Assembly (NCBI RefSeq): GCF_036373705.1
Contig: NC_089856.1
Location: 13,174,501-13,238,500, forward strand
Origin: Amia ocellicauda
Taxonomy: Eukaryota > Chordata > Actinopteri > Amiiformes > Amiidae
DNA length: 64,000 bases
Direction: 5' to 3'
Shown here: piece after piece, positions 37,106-64,000 of the stretch
Layout of the letters: each line of letters begins with the position of its first letter
Numbering within the stretch: position 1 is the first letter of the stretch
The notes under the pieces: generated by a model
The model's database searches: none
What the model was told of the DNA's origin: nothing
Seen by the model: only the letters and a program-made list of their open reading frames with translations
Program-made: the position numbers and the translations under genes

Positions 37106-38030
37106 TACACTGATCAGCCATAACATTATGACACCTGACAGGTGAAGTGAATAACAATAATAATAACTATTATTAAATAACTGATAATCTCGTTATCATG
37201 GCACCTGTCAGTGGGTGGGATATATTAGGCAGAAAGTGAACATTTTGTCCTCAAAAGTTGATGTGTTAGAAACAGGAAAAATGGGCAGCGTAAGGATCTG
37301 AGCGACTTTGACAAGGGCCAAATTGTGATGGCTAGATGACTGGGTCAGAGCATCTCCAAAACTGCAGCTCTTGTGGGGTGTTCCCGGTCTGCAGTGGTCA
37401 GTACCTATCAAAAGTGGTCCAAGGAAGGAAAAGCGGTGAACCGGCGACAGGGTCATGGGCGGCCAAGGCTCATTGATGCGCATGGGGAGCGAAGGCTGGC
37501 CCGTGTGGTCCGATCCAACAGACGAGCTACTGTAGCTCAAATTGCTGAAAAAGTGAATGCTGGTTCTGATAGAAAGGTGTCAGAACACACAGTGCATCGC
37601 AGTTTGTTGCGTATGGGGCTGCGTAGCCGCAGACCAGTCAGGGTGCCCATCCTGACCCCTGTCCACTGTCGAAATGCCTATAATGGGCACGTGAGCATCA
37701 GAACTGGACCATGGAGCAATGGAAGAAGGTGGCCTGGTCTGATGAATCACTAGTTCAAGGTGTTGACTTGGCCTCCAAATTCCCCAGATCTCAATCCAAT
37801 CGAGAATCTGTGGGATGTGCTGGACAAACAAGTCCGATCCATGGAGGCCCCACCTCGCAACTTACAGGACTTAAAGGATCTGCTGCTAACGTCTTGGTGC
37901 CAGATACCACAGCACGCCTTCAGAGGTCTAGTGGAGTCCATGCCTCGACGGGTCAGGGCTGTTTTGACGGCAAAAGGGGGACCTACACAATATTAGGCAG
38001 GTGGTCATAATGTTATGGCTGATCGGTGTA
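37106..38030 (+). mobile_element. Tc1-like transposon, internally deleted copy 2
   Basis: Ends TACACTGATCAGCCATAACA and GTTATGGCTGATCGGTGTA-type, flanked by TA. Plus-strand pieces encode the transposase helix-turn-helix region (37373 on: [40 protein letters not shown]) and, after a frame change near 37757, [19 protein letters not shown] through the C-terminus ending KGGPTQY at 37995. The middle of the catalytic domain is absent at exactly the same join as in the copy at 22576-23417. Not coding for an active enzyme. Confidence 0.93.
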
Positions 38031-38765
38031 TATACACTACACACTGGCTTCTTTAGTATAACTACATCTGAGGTACATATTCTTAAAAATGCTATCATAG
38101 ACACAAATATACCTGCTTTTATACTAATGCTACTAACCTTCTTACCTGTGTGGAAGAAAACTCAGTCTTCATTCAGGTTGTTGTACTAATCAAGCAAATT
38201 ATTTATTCATGCAGCATGAAGAGAGAAACAGTACCCTAGCAGTGTAACATTCCTCTTTCCCTCAGTTCCTCTCAGCAGGGAGTTTCATACTCCTGCACGG
38301 ACAAAGAGGCTTGTTATCAGACCAAGAAAAACATCATAAAGAAATAAATCAAGCCCCAGATTGAGCTGGCCTTCGGTTGTCAGCTTCAGCAGACTACAAC
38401 CCGCCAGTCGGACTAATCAGAAAAGACACATATGTTCACCTTCCTAAACTAAAAGGGGAACAATTCTTGCTCTGTATTTCACAAACTAACTAGTTTTAAT
38501 ACTTGCAACTATAAAATATAAAATAATAACATATTTTATATGAAATATTAACATGAAAAAGTATTTCAAAATGTATTTCTACACCTGTCACATACTATCA
38601 CAACTCCTACATTGTACTTCAACTAACCCTAATCACTGATACTAACCAGCCTATTACCATACAAAATAATACATAATCAGTAATATATTATGCAAAACGT
38701 TCTGTGCCACATAGACAAAATATCTGCAGGTTCTTTAACATTGTGTAGAGCTTGTAGAGCCACTA
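38031..38765. other. Spacer between two transposons
   Basis: AT-rich, no frame or RNA gene recognised. Confidence 0.6.
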
Positions 38766-39958
38766 TACACTCACCTAAAGGATTATTAGGAACACCTGTT
38801 CAATTTCTCATTAATGCAATTATCTAACCAACCAATCACATGGCAGTTGCTTCAATGCATTTAGGGGTGTGGTCCTGGTCAAGATAATCTCCTGAACTCC
38901 AAACTGAATGTCTGAATGGGAAAGAAAGGTGATTTAAGCAATTTTGAGTGTGGCATGGTTGTTGGTGCCAGACGGGCACAATCTGCTCAGTTACTGGGAT
39001 TTTCACGCACAACCATTTCTAGGGTTTACAAAGAATGGTGTGAAAAGGGAAAAACATCCAGTATGTGGCAGTCCTGTGGGCGAAAATGCCTTGTTGATGC
39101 TAGAGGTCAGAGGAGAATGGGCCGACTGATTCAAGCTGATAGAAGAGCAACTTTGACTGAAATAACCACTCGTTACAACCGAGGTATGCAGCAAAGCATT
39201 TGTGAAGCCACAACACGTACAACCTTGAGGCAGATGGGCTACAACAGCAGAAGACCCCACCGGGTACCACTCATCTCCACTACAAATAGGAAAAAGAGGC
39301 TACAATTTGCACAAACTCACCAAAATTGGACAGTTGAAGACTGGAAAAATGTTGCCTGGTCTGATGAGTCTCGATTTCTGTTGAGACATTCAGATGGTAG
39401 AGTCAGAATTTGGCATAAACAGAATGAGAACATGGATCCATCATGCCTTGTTACCACTGTGCAGGCTGGTGGTGGTGTAATGGTGTGGGGGATGTTTTCT
39501 TGGCACACTTTAGGCCCCTTAGTGCCAATTGGGCATCGTTTAAATGCCACGGCCTACCTGAGCATTGTTTCTGACCATGTCCATCCCTTTATGACCACCA
39601 TGTACCCATCCTCTGATGGCTACTTGCAGCAGGATAATGCACCATGTCACAAAGGTCGAATCATTTCAAATTGGTTTCTTGAACATGACAATGAGTTCAC
39701 TGTACTAAACTGGCCCCCACAGTCACCAGATCTCAACCCAATAGAGCATCTTTGGGATGTGGTGGAACGGGAGCTTCATGCCCTGGATGTGCATCCCACA
39801 AATCTTCATCAACTGCAAGATGCTATCCTATCAATATGGACCAACATTTCTAAAGATTGTTGAATCAATGCCACGTAGAATTAAGGCAGTTCTGAAGGCG
39901 AAAGGGGGTCAAACACAGTATTATTATGGTGGTCCTAATAATCCTTTAGGTGAGTGTA
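38766..39958 (+). mobile_element. Tc1/mariner-type transposon, nearly full length, 1193 bp
   Basis: Inverted ends (TACACTCACCTAAAGGATTA left, matching inverted copy right) are flanked by TA, the usual target duplication of this superfamily. It contains a single long transposase frame (38916-39863). It differs in ends and protein from the two deleted Tc1 copies nearby, so it is a separate family. Confidence 0.96.
38916..39863 (+). pseudogene. Tc1-like transposase, DD36E spacing, damaged at both ends
   Basis: 315-aa frame. It has a paired helix-turn-helix domain (LLGFSRTTISRVYKEWCEKG), a GRKCLVDARGQRRMGRL block, and a DDE domain with VAWSDESRF, YLQQDNAPCH and [12 protein letters not shown]. 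Between the second Asp (QQD) and the Glu (PIE) I count 36 residues, not the usual 34. Two lesions are likely: the first helix is short by several residues after MVVGARRA compared with relatives, and the frame stops at ISKDC while the normal ending (VESMPRRIKAVLKAKGG) continues in another frame from about 39863, so a small deletion shifted it. Probably inactive but young. Confidence 0.85.
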
Positions 39959-40530
39959 TACTGAGATGTGTGCATGGTGACAATTGCAATTATCCTAATG
40001 CAATCGTGTTCATGAATGTGAGAGGAGTTGAATGTAAGTGTCAGCAAAATAAATACTGCCACTACCACCACTACTATTACTACTGCTCCTGCTACTACTA
40101 ATGTTCCTGTACTATAAATATCAGCTTTCGCAGCACTCTGTCAGATCCTAACAGGGCCAGAATTACAGCAGATCCAGGCACCGTTATGTTTTGTGCTTGG
40201 TGTTGTTTTTTAATAGCAAAACTAAATGAGAGTGAGAGGGGGATTGAGAAAGAGAGGGAGAGAGACAACCTTCCATGATTCACAGAAAACCAATACAAAA
40301 ACCTCCGATCACACAGATTGTCATTTCTCTTCTTTTTCCGTATAAATTTTATTGTATTTTTTTATTGTACAGCAGATAAAAGTTTCACTTTTTTTCATCA
40401 TCATATTAATAATAATTACAATAATCATCATCATCATCATAAAAAAAACTCTTGCAAAAAAAGAAAACATTGATTGAAACAACAGAAATAATTCTGTTCA
40501 AAATTCAAAAATTCTAATCCAAAAAAAATC

Positions 40531-40573
<43 letters not shown>
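40531..40573. repeat. (CAA)14 trinucleotide repeat
   Basis: About 43 bp of perfect CAA units downstream of the transposon cluster. Confidence 0.95.
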
Positions 40574-40574
<1 letters not shown>

Positions 40575-40814
40575 TAAAACCAGAATAGGAAAATCACACG
40601 ATCACATTGACTGGACTGACAGGCTGTCTCGGACCCAGTCTGTTGTTCAGAGGCAGACCAGCTTTGACCTGTGCCGCACTTACCCCTACACTTTTCTGGT
40701 CAGCTGTCTGCCAGACCCCTCTGTCCCACTCCCACTGTGCTGTCCTGGAATATTATGGGATGCACCTGTTTCAGTTTGGAAATCAAAACACCAAAAGCAG
40801 TCGTTTTCTGCCGT

Positions 40815-41290
40815 ATGGCATTGTGTTGTACTGTACTGGGTTTTATTGCACTACACTATCTCTCCTACAGCACTTTCTATTACCAAACTGGGTCAAAGTG
40901 CACTTGACTGTACGGTGCCTGAACTGTATGAATATTTGATTACACCGCACTGTACCGAATGGCGCTGCACTGAACTATATGACCTTAACTGTACTGTACT
41001 CACCTATGCAATTCTGTATTAAGTCTGTATTACTGTGTTTGTGTCTGTGTTGTACAGATTGTACTCTGCTGTACTGCACTATGTTATAATGTATTGTGTA
41101 CTGTACTGTTTTAAATTTGTGTTGTGCTATTCTGTATTCAATTTTTATTGCAGTGTGGTGTTGTGCTATACTGTATTAAATATGTATTGCTGTGTGGTGT
41201 TGTGCTGTATTTAGTCTGTATTGCTGTGTTGTGTGCTGCTCTGTGGTGTTGTATTTATCCTGTATTGGTGTGTTGTGTTGTGTTGTGTTG
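40815..41290. repeat. Degenerate pentamer repeat (CTGTA/TTGTG/CTGTG)
   Basis: Runs of 5-bp units such as TACTG, TATTG and TGTTG for about 470 bp, the same family as in igfbp6 intron 3. Confidence 0.75.
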
Positions 41291-43512
41291 TTTGTGTGGT
41301 GCTGCTCAGTGACTCTGGAGGTCCAGGAGGGGAGAATCTGACCAGCACTGTGTCCTGCAGGACAGCACAGCACTGCAGCCCAGCCCAGCCCAGCCCAGCA
41401 GGACACCCCTTGAAAACCAACAGCGGGGGAAAAAAACAAAGAAAACATCAACAGCTGCTAGTCCTACTACTGCTACAACAACAACAACAGCGGCAACAAC
41501 AACAACAATAACAACAACAACAACGGCGGCAACAACAAGAAATACTACAACATCTGTCTTCATTAGAAAATATCAAATGTCTTTAAAAAAAAAGTTGGCA
41601 CTAGAAAAACAGAACAAAAACCCAAAACAGAAAAATAAAACGGCTGGATCCCGAGTTCATGACCCACCGCGTTGTGAGTGCTGCTGGGGAACTCGCACAC
41701 ACTCCATTAGGTACAGTTACAATCTTGTACATACATTGCAATAATAATAATTATAATCACCATTGTCATTATATCATAGTATTTATCTCTATATATATTT
41801 GTCTTTTTTTTCTTTTTTTTTACAATACTCTTATTTCTCCCTCTATTTTTCTCTGCTTAAATAAGACTTCAAATAGTTTCTTCAAATTGGCAGTTTGTAA
41901 CTTGGGACTGGATTCAGCTGTGTCCCCGACATCCCTGTCACTGCTTATGTCACTTCCTGTTCTAACACTGCATGGCTGTAACACTGATCCTCCTCCTGCA
42001 CTGCCCTGTCACACTGTCAGCTTGTGTGTCACAGCGATGGCCTCTCTGCTGCGCACTGCTTAATAGCAGCAGTGTGGGCTGCTGTGTCAACACCTGATGT
42101 TATGTATATGTAAGATAATTAGAACTTGCCAGGCAATTCAAAAGTTGGTCCCCTGTTGTTCATGATGTATTACTCTATTAATCTATTTATTTATTTATTT
42201 ATGTAAAAACTAAACACATGGGAGACACAATATACCAGGTACGGACACCAATACCCCCCCCAATCGGGACAGGGACACTCATGCTAAAACGGAGTTACTG
42301 ATATTTGTCTGTACACCCTCCCTATTTCTTTCTCTCTCCTACATGTCTTCCTCTGATTTCTCTCCATCTCTCTCTCTGGATTTGGCTGTCTAAGCAAGGA
42401 CCCCCCCCCCCAATTTTGTCACATTTTAAGTAGATCGAGGGTGCCTCTGCCCCCCACACTCCTCTCTAAGTGCCCAGTGTGTTTGAACCTGTTTCCCGGA
42501 CCAGACAGACAGGTAGGTAGGCACGTCACGTCTTGACCTTTCACCGTGTCCCTGTCGTTAGGGGTGCCCGGAGCACACCCGCCTATCCGTACTGTTGGAG
42601 GGGATGGTGGCGGGGGGCTGGACGGGCACTGGCAGTGCTGGCGTCAGTGCCCGTGTCCTGGTGGCAGCGTGCTCTTACTCCCTGGTAAAATTGCTGGCAT
42701 CTGCTGTTGCATTTTCGGGAGTTGGATGCTTCCCATGTTGCTGTTGCTGCTGCTCCAGAGAAGAGTCGTCCATCCCCCCTACCCCAAGAAACTCCCGTCT
42801 CCTTCAGCCCTGTTTTAATCATGTCTAATATTTAATCATATTTAATATTTTTGACTTCATTTGTATAGTTCTGAACCAAGTTAATCAGACTAGCGGTGTA
42901 GGAATTGGTCCCTGTCACATTCTCCATTAAGGAGGTGCTTCTAACAGCTGAGCCCCCACCCCGCACTGGCTTCTCCTGCTTGTCCAGAGAAGGCTCCCCT
43001 GGGTCAGTCTGCAGGTCTGTGGTTCACTGGGCACTGGACTGCAGCATCGCCATTATAATGTCATTGTCGTATTTGTGAGCCCCCTCCTGGGTCAGCAGTC
43101 TCCTCCAGTCTCTCCAGTGTGTGGGGGTGGTGACTGGTGAGCCGGAGCCTCTCCTCTCCTCTCTTCCGTGACCATCAGCGATCGTTTGTCACAGTCCGTG
43201 CGGGAAGAGGGGAGGCGGCAAATGAAAAAAGAAAAATTCCACAATCTCCAGGCAGGATATAAAAGAAATAAAAGATAATAAATAAACGAAAGACAAAAGC
43301 AGGACAGGGAGCTCAGACCCCCTCAGCACTCTTCGTCCTGTGACGCCCTGGGCACAGGTCCACATGTCCCCCAAGACACTGACTGAGCCTGGGTACTGGC
43401 ATTGAGTGTGCTGACCGCACACCGCCCATAGAGCCCCCTTGTTCCTGTCGAAGCCCATGCAAGCAGCACCCCCTCTCCAGTCCTACCTCCCCCCAGCCCA
43501 CCCAGCACAGTG

Positions 43513-43518
43513 TTTATT
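43513..43518 (-). terminator. Candidate poly(A) signal of agap2
   Basis: TTTATT on the plus strand (AATAAA on the minus strand), 309 bp after the agap2 stop. Confidence 0.5.
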
Positions 43519-43550
43519 TATACTGGGCTACACCTGTCAGAGCACCAGTC

Positions 43551-43616
43551 ACCTGTCAGTCAGTCAGTCAGTCAGTGTATCAGTCAATCAGTCAATCAGT
43601 CAGTCAGTCAATCAGT
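43551..43616. repeat. (CAGT)n repeat with CAAT variants
   Basis: Tandem CAGT/CAAT tetranucleotides just downstream of agap2. A related CAGT run lies at 63322-63375. Confidence 0.9.
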
Positions 43617-43826
43617 CCCAAATGCTGTATCCCAGTAGCCCCTGTATCACGGATATCCTCTCTCTCTTTCTCTCCCTCCTTCCTTTGCTCCTTCTCTCTC
43701 TCCCTCTGGAGACAGGGTGGGTGGTTGGTGTCCAGCAGGGGGCAAAGAGTTCTTGTTGTGTCTGGTCTGGGGAGGGTCGTGTCGGGGTCTGGGCTTCGTT
43801 GTGGTGGGCGTGGTCACGGGAGGAGG

Positions 43827-58931
<15,105 letters not shown>

Positions 58932-58954
58932 GGGCTCCAGATTCAGGGGACACA

Positions 58955-59350
58955 CCATAGACGTCTGCCGCTGGGGTAGGGTGGCCAGACCAGAGCACAG
59001 GGTTAGAGCGGTCGGGCTGTAGGCCTCTGCAGAGCTAGGTAGAGTGGTTGGGCTGTAGACTGCTGGAGCCAGGCTGGACCATAGACGTCTGCAACTGCTT
59101 AAAGAGGCTAGGACCACGGACAGCAACAGTCCAGGGTGGAGCGGTCACTCTGTAGATGGTGTAGGGTAGAGGTAGAGTGGCCCAACCATAGAAAGTGAAT
59201 GTCAAGGTAGAGTGGCTGTAGGCGAGTACTCCAAGGTAATCTGGTTTGAATGCAGACAGATCAATCTAGGCAAAGAGGGTGGTCACCAAAGACCACAGAC
59301 GGCTAGAGCTGGGGTTGGACGGATGGACCATAGTCAGTGATGAATTTAGT
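58955..59350 (-). repeat. Degenerate tandem units upstream of the agap2 start
   Basis: Related segments such as GGGCTGTAG, TAGAGTGG and CCATAGACGTCTGC recur with irregular spacing (for example 58955 and 59079). This may be 5' untranslated DNA; the open frame through it is not conserved. Confidence 0.4.
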
Positions 59351-60393
59351 GGAGGTAAGGGGTGACTCAGGGGATGGTGGGACAGGCGATGTGTGGGAAG
59401 AGTGCCAGCTGGAAGACTGGGAACAGCGCATGGGCTCTCTGCCTCAGGGGTCAAAGGTCACCACAAACCAGACAAGGATTTCCTCCAGGAAGTGTCCGGG
59501 TATCATTATATGTCCGTATCGAAAGTCCAGTGGGTCACACACACACGCGCACACACACGGAAAAAAACACGGAGGAATAGAACTAAATCAATACAGCAGA
59601 ACAAGCAAGGAAACAAGGCAACAGAGAGAGAGTGGGAGAGAGAGAGAGAGAAAAAAATGGAGGGAGCATGAATACCTGCCCCCTCCTTTCCCTCTCCTCC
59701 TCCTCCTCTTCTGTTTTTCCCAGGAAAGAGAAAAAGAAAAAGGAAAAAAAAAGGGGAGCGCTTTAAACAGGAGAGGCGCTGCTATCCTTCTCCTCCTCCT
59801 GCCAGCCTGCCCTTCCCTTCATTCCTGCCCTCCTCCTGTCTGTGTCTCCCTCTCTCTCGCTCTCTCGTTCACGGCGTGGGGTGCATCCTCTCCCCCTCTC
59901 TATTGCCTCACTCCCCTGTCTCTCCTCTCTCCGCACACTGTATTGTAGCTCCTTGCAGGATGGGCCGGGACCATAGTCAGGACTCTGTAAACGCAAGCGG
60001 CCGCAGACTGGAAACTGTATTGATTTGTTTGTTTATTTATGTATTCATTTAATGTTATTTATTTATTTCACTTCTGCATTGTCTTCAGTCTCCCACACCT
60101 CAGCGGCAAAGGGTTGTTTGGTATTTATGCTTCCTCCCAGAGAGTCAGAATCAACAGCCAAAATCTTTGTTTATTATTTATTTGTTTCGTTTTGCTTTGC
60201 CACCCTGGCCGTCTCCGGTTTCTGACGATCTTTTTAAGTTTTTTTTCTTCTTCTACCTCTCCTTTCACATTTTTCCTCTTTGCTCCAGCATCTATCACCC
60301 CCCCCCCCACCCCCCCACCTCTTCCGCTCCCCCTTCCCTACCTCTGGGCTTCTCTCGCTGTCTTTGTGCCTCTCTTGCCCGCCTGCCTGCCCG

Positions 60394-60449
<56 letters not shown>

Positions 60450-60828
60450 AGTTGTAATCCACCAGAGAACGAGCTGCGAACGAATGAGACGAAAGGTGCA
60501 GGGAAACGAATTAAAAAAAAGAATCCAGACTGAAACAACGCAGCCCCTGCCAGGAACAGCCCTACTGCCTCGCAGAACGAGTCCCCGCCGTTCAGTAGGA
60601 TGTTTGCGTGTTTGAATTAAAAAAAAGACAAATAACAGTAACAATCAACAAGCACAACAATCCTGTTCTTCTCCTCCTTCTCCTCCTCCTCTTGTTGTTC
60701 CTTTCCTTCTTTTCTTGTGTATTTTGTTTTTATTCCCAGTGCAGGTCGGGGCTCAGCCAAATCCCAGTGTGAACGGAAGGAATCAGTGATCAATGGATCA
60801 GTCACAGCTAGCGTAAGAGACACAGCCG

Positions 60829-60863
<35 letters not shown>

Positions 60864-61341
60864 TCTTGCGCGCGCGATTGCTCTCTCTCTCCCTCTCTCT
60901 CGCTCTCTCTCTTTTTCTGTAGGATGGGGAAGTGAGAGCAGCTTGGGAAAGATGCAGGAGGAGGAGGAGGAGGAGGAGAGAAGTGAGGGCCGTCACCAGA
61001 AAAAAGGAGAAGAAGAAGAAAAAGGAGGAGGAGGAGGAGGTAGGGGACAGTGGAAGCGACAGACTGAAGGAAAACAGGAAAGATGCACAGCCCCAGACTC
61101 TTGTTGCGCACTCGATATCTCCAGTGTCAGTGTGAGGGAATTAGCAAGTCAATATGAACAGACTGTCAGCAAGACTGGGTTGGCTACCCCCCCCCACCAC
61201 ATCCATTCCTCCCAAGCCCTCCCTCCTTCCTTCTACACACACTCTCCCCACTGATAATAACACTGCCTCTTAGATCCTTGCATGCACACACACATGCAAA
61301 CACAGACACAGATATGGACACGGACACGGATTCAGATCTGG

Positions 61342-61372
<31 letters not shown>

Positions 61373-61689
61373 CCCCCCTCCTCTCCTCTGCTCAGCTATG
61401 GAAGGAGCAAGAAGCCAACAAGCCAGGGGAAACAAGAGAGAGATGAAATCAAAGGGGAAGGCAGATCAGTATGTTGCTGCCAGACTCTCTCCCCACTCTC
61501 TCTGCCTTTCTACCTCTCCCTCTACCTCTCCCTCTCTCTGTGAGTGTGTGACTCTCCTGCTCTCTCTGTAGCTTACATCCTACCCAACAGGGCACAGGAA
61601 AAGAAAAAAGAAACACTCCTCCTTCTCTCTCTCTCTCTCCCTCTCTCTCTCTCCGTCTTGCTCTCACGAGGCAGTCTCCAGGCAGTCCT

Positions 61690-61733
<44 letters not shown>

Positions 61734-62649
61734 GCTTGGGAGGACAGGGAGGAGAAAAGGGGGAGGGAGGGAGGCAGGGAAGGAGAGAGAGAAAGGGGAG
61801 GGTGGCAGTGATGCACAGAAGGACAGAGAGGGAAGCCCCCCTGCGTGACATGGAAAGAGAGAGAGAGAGAGAGAGAGGGAACAGTGTGTACATGAAATGA
61901 CATGAACAAAAGCAGAGGCAAGGAGAGAGAGAGATAGAGAGGTGAGAGAAAGGGAGAGAGGAGGGAGGGGGGGGTGCGTCCTCTCCTTCTCCACACCAGC
62001 AGCCTCAGTCAGTGACAGCCACACATCTCCTGGCTCAGTGCGAATCCGACAGGCTGCTGTTACCAGGGCAATGGGATCCTCAACACGCTGTCAGCTCACA
62101 CGTCCTCCCCTGCTCTTCCCTCCGTTCTCTCTCTATGCACCTCTGCCTCTCTTTCTCCCTCTTTCTCTCTATCCCTTCCTCTCCTCAACCTCCCATTATC
62201 CACCTCATCTCCTCCTCCTCCCCCCTCTCTCTCTCTCTCTTTCTCTCTCATTAGTGTTAGAGATAGTTCCAAGAACAGACATGGCCCGAGTTGCAGAGTG
62301 AGTGGCATCACAGTTATAGTTACAGTGTGAGCTGTAGTCACGGTTACCGGCTGCGTGTCGTGTGTTCCAGCAGCTGTTCTCAGCGCTGACGGGATTATCC
62401 CGCTACGGACACCCCCAGAAAACTGGGAACATGCCCGCCCCCCGGCTGCGATTACCCACTCTCTCCCACACACACAGATACACACACACAGTCAATCGTT
62501 ACACACTCTGATACACATACACAGACACATCAATACACATACACTTATACAAATACAAAGACACACCGATACACATACACTTCCACCCCCCCAGTCATCT
62601 CTCCATTCTCCATCCCCCCTTCATCTCTCCAATCACACTAGCAAGGGCA

Positions 62650-62682
<33 letters not shown>

Positions 62683-62765
62683 ACTGCTTTTAGTTTTATT
62701 TTTCTTTCCAGTCGTTCTGTTGCTTTTTTGAAGATGGGTTCCGGGGGCGTTCGACATCCTACCCC

Positions 62766-62804
<39 letters not shown>

Positions 62805-64000
62805 ACTCAGAAACACGTCTCAAAGGCGACCTACTTATCCCGCACTCATCTCTTTCCTTTCCTTTTCTTTTTTCAATTCTGTTTGTTTTATTTCTGCCTG
62901 GTTGCCCTGTTCCTTCCTGCATCTGAATCTCAGAGTTGGATCCAAAAAAGCTTGCCTTAACTTTCAAGAGACAGTATTACGGAGTTAGAATCAATACAAG
63001 TGCAGCGTATATTTATTATAGAAAGAAAATGTGAAGGAATTAGACTAGGGCACTATTTGGCAGATGAACTGAGAATCACTGGCTTCTACGGCCACCACTA
63101 CGATTACAACTACAGTACTCCTACTGCTGCTGCTGCTAATAATGACAGTGGTTGGTGACTGTGACAGCGCAGGGTCTGTCTGCACAATAACAAAGGGATT
63201 CCAGAAGTATTCCGGCAGCATTCCCCACATTCCCAGCATTCCCCACATTCTGACGTCTTCCGTACATTTCCAGGGGACGAAGAACAAAAATGGAAGCTGC
63301 ACCGAGGTGTATCAGTGGGATGTCAGTGTATCAGTCAGTCAGTCCGTCAGTGTATCAGTCAGTTATTCAGTCAGTGCGTTAGAGCTGAGAGATGGAGGGA
63401 GTGAGGGAAGGAGGAGAGAAAACGAGGAGAGGGAGGGAGGCTGCAGTAATTAGGTCATCTTTCGTTACAGGATTAGTCTCGTAAATAATGAGCTGAGGGC
63501 TCCCAGTGCGGGGGCTGGGGGTTGGGGGGGTGCGCCTGTGCACGGCGAATCGTGATTAGACACAGGGCTTCACAACACTCAACCCCCCCTGCAATAAACA
63601 CTGTGCACAGACCAGACCCACTCTCACTCGCTGCTCCTGGTGCCTGGCTATTAATATTATTAATAATACTGTATCCAAAGAAGTATCTCCCATATCTTGG
63701 ATATCAAACACACTTTCAATAGTAATCGAATTTGGTATCATCATTCTCACACTTGGCAAAGCATGCTGGGAAGGGTTGGTGGGAATGGTTATACTGACTG
63801 ATACACTGGCACTGCAGAGCACGAAAAGTAAACAAAGACATAAGAAATACAGGCTGTTTGACCTCTGACACTGCCCTCACACCCCAGGCGTCTGGCGGAG
63901 TGTAACTGACGAGCTATTAATATCCCATATGGGGGGGGCAGCGTGACAGAGCGGGGAGTGGGGGGGGGTTGGGTTGAGGCCTGAAGCTGGCTACAGCCCC
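59351..64000. other. Upstream region of agap2, no gene recognised
   Basis: Dominated by pyrimidine and purine tracts (for example TC at 60833-60860, 61694-61729, 62771-62797; CA at 61346-61370), so most reading frames are Ser/Leu- or Glu/Arg-rich artefacts. A CAGT-type run lies at 63322-63375. The agap2 promoter should lie in the left part but no clear core motif could be fixed. Confidence 0.55.
60381..60448. repeat. (GCCT)17 tetranucleotide repeat upstream of agap2
   Basis: 68 bp of GCCT units with one CCCG interruption, about 1.45 kb before the agap2 ATG. Confidence 0.95.

Larger units (their letters stand above)
40320..43826 (-). other. agap2 3' untranslated or intergenic DNA
   Basis: Low-complexity DNA: CAA repeats (40531-40573), the CTGTA-type pentamer repeat (40815-41290), CAA/CAG tracts (41470-41540), a CAGTCAGT repeat (43551-43616). 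No conserved protein frame on either strand. Possible minus-strand poly(A) signals lie at 43513-43518 and, far away, near 40345-40365, so a long agap2 3' untranslated region cannot be excluded. Confidence 0.45.

Noticed and set aside
42546-42828. Overlapping frames of 79-90 aa downstream of agap2
   Set aside because: Cys/Gly-rich frames on both strands without a recognisable family; treated as possible 3' untranslated DNA.
61573-62485. Several Ser/Leu/Arg/Glu-rich frames of 100-130 aa
   Set aside because: Arise from TC/GA tracts on both strands.

Overview
The window is vertebrate nuclear DNA, most likely from a ray-finned fish. It has intron-containing genes with GT-AG (and one GC-AG) splice sites, AATAAA poly(A) signals, many long GA, GT, AT and polypyrimidine microsatellites, Tc1/mariner and hAT DNA transposons of fish type, and six genes whose nearest human relatives lie on chromosome 12q13. 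No bacterial or viral features were seen. The species cannot be named from the sequence.

Layout from left to right: (1) 1-2924, minus strand, the first two recognisable coding exons of spryd3; the rest of the gene lies beyond the left edge. A GC-rich, CCAAT-containing promoter-like stretch follows at about 4.85-5.2 kb, with an RTE-like LINE remnant between. (2) 9543-13685, plus strand, complete four-exon igfbp6 (201 aa), head-to-head with spryd3. (3) 18662-25196, plus strand, complete ten-exon pip4k2c (414 aa), with E-box sites just upstream. (4) 28653-29741, plus strand, gpr182 (362 aa), coding in one exon with a candidate non-coding 5' exon near 27.6 kb. (5) 32242-35609, minus strand, zbtb39 (891 aa from the conservative start), three coding exons, with a possible further 5' exon at 36749-36812 beside a striking 58-bp palindrome. 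(6) 43827-58931, minus strand, complete 19-exon agap2 (PIKE, 1216 aa). From 59 to 64 kb there is only agap2 upstream sequence rich in simple repeats.

The genes do not form one pathway, but several act in phosphoinositide, small-GTPase and growth-factor signalling: an IGF-binding protein, a PI5P 4-kinase, a GTPase/ArfGAP coupled in mammals to PI3K-Akt, and an atypical chemokine receptor. spryd3-igfbp6 and gpr182-zbtb39-pip4k2c-agap2 are, from memory, several megabases apart in human, so their packing into 64 kb is a notable synteny difference.

Mobile DNA sits mainly between genes and in introns: two Tc1 copies sharing one internal deletion (22.6 and 37.1 kb), one almost full-length Tc1-like element with DD36E spacing but broken coding sequence (38.8 kb), two non-autonomous hAT-type elements with 8-bp target duplications (15.5 and 47.0 kb), and an RTE-like LINE tail (3.2 kb). 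A degenerate pentamer repeat recurs through the whole window. No new gene system was found. The best leads are the palindrome and 5' exon of zbtb39, an exon-plus-donor duplication inside a pip4k2c intron, the GC-AG intron of agap2, and the transposon observations.
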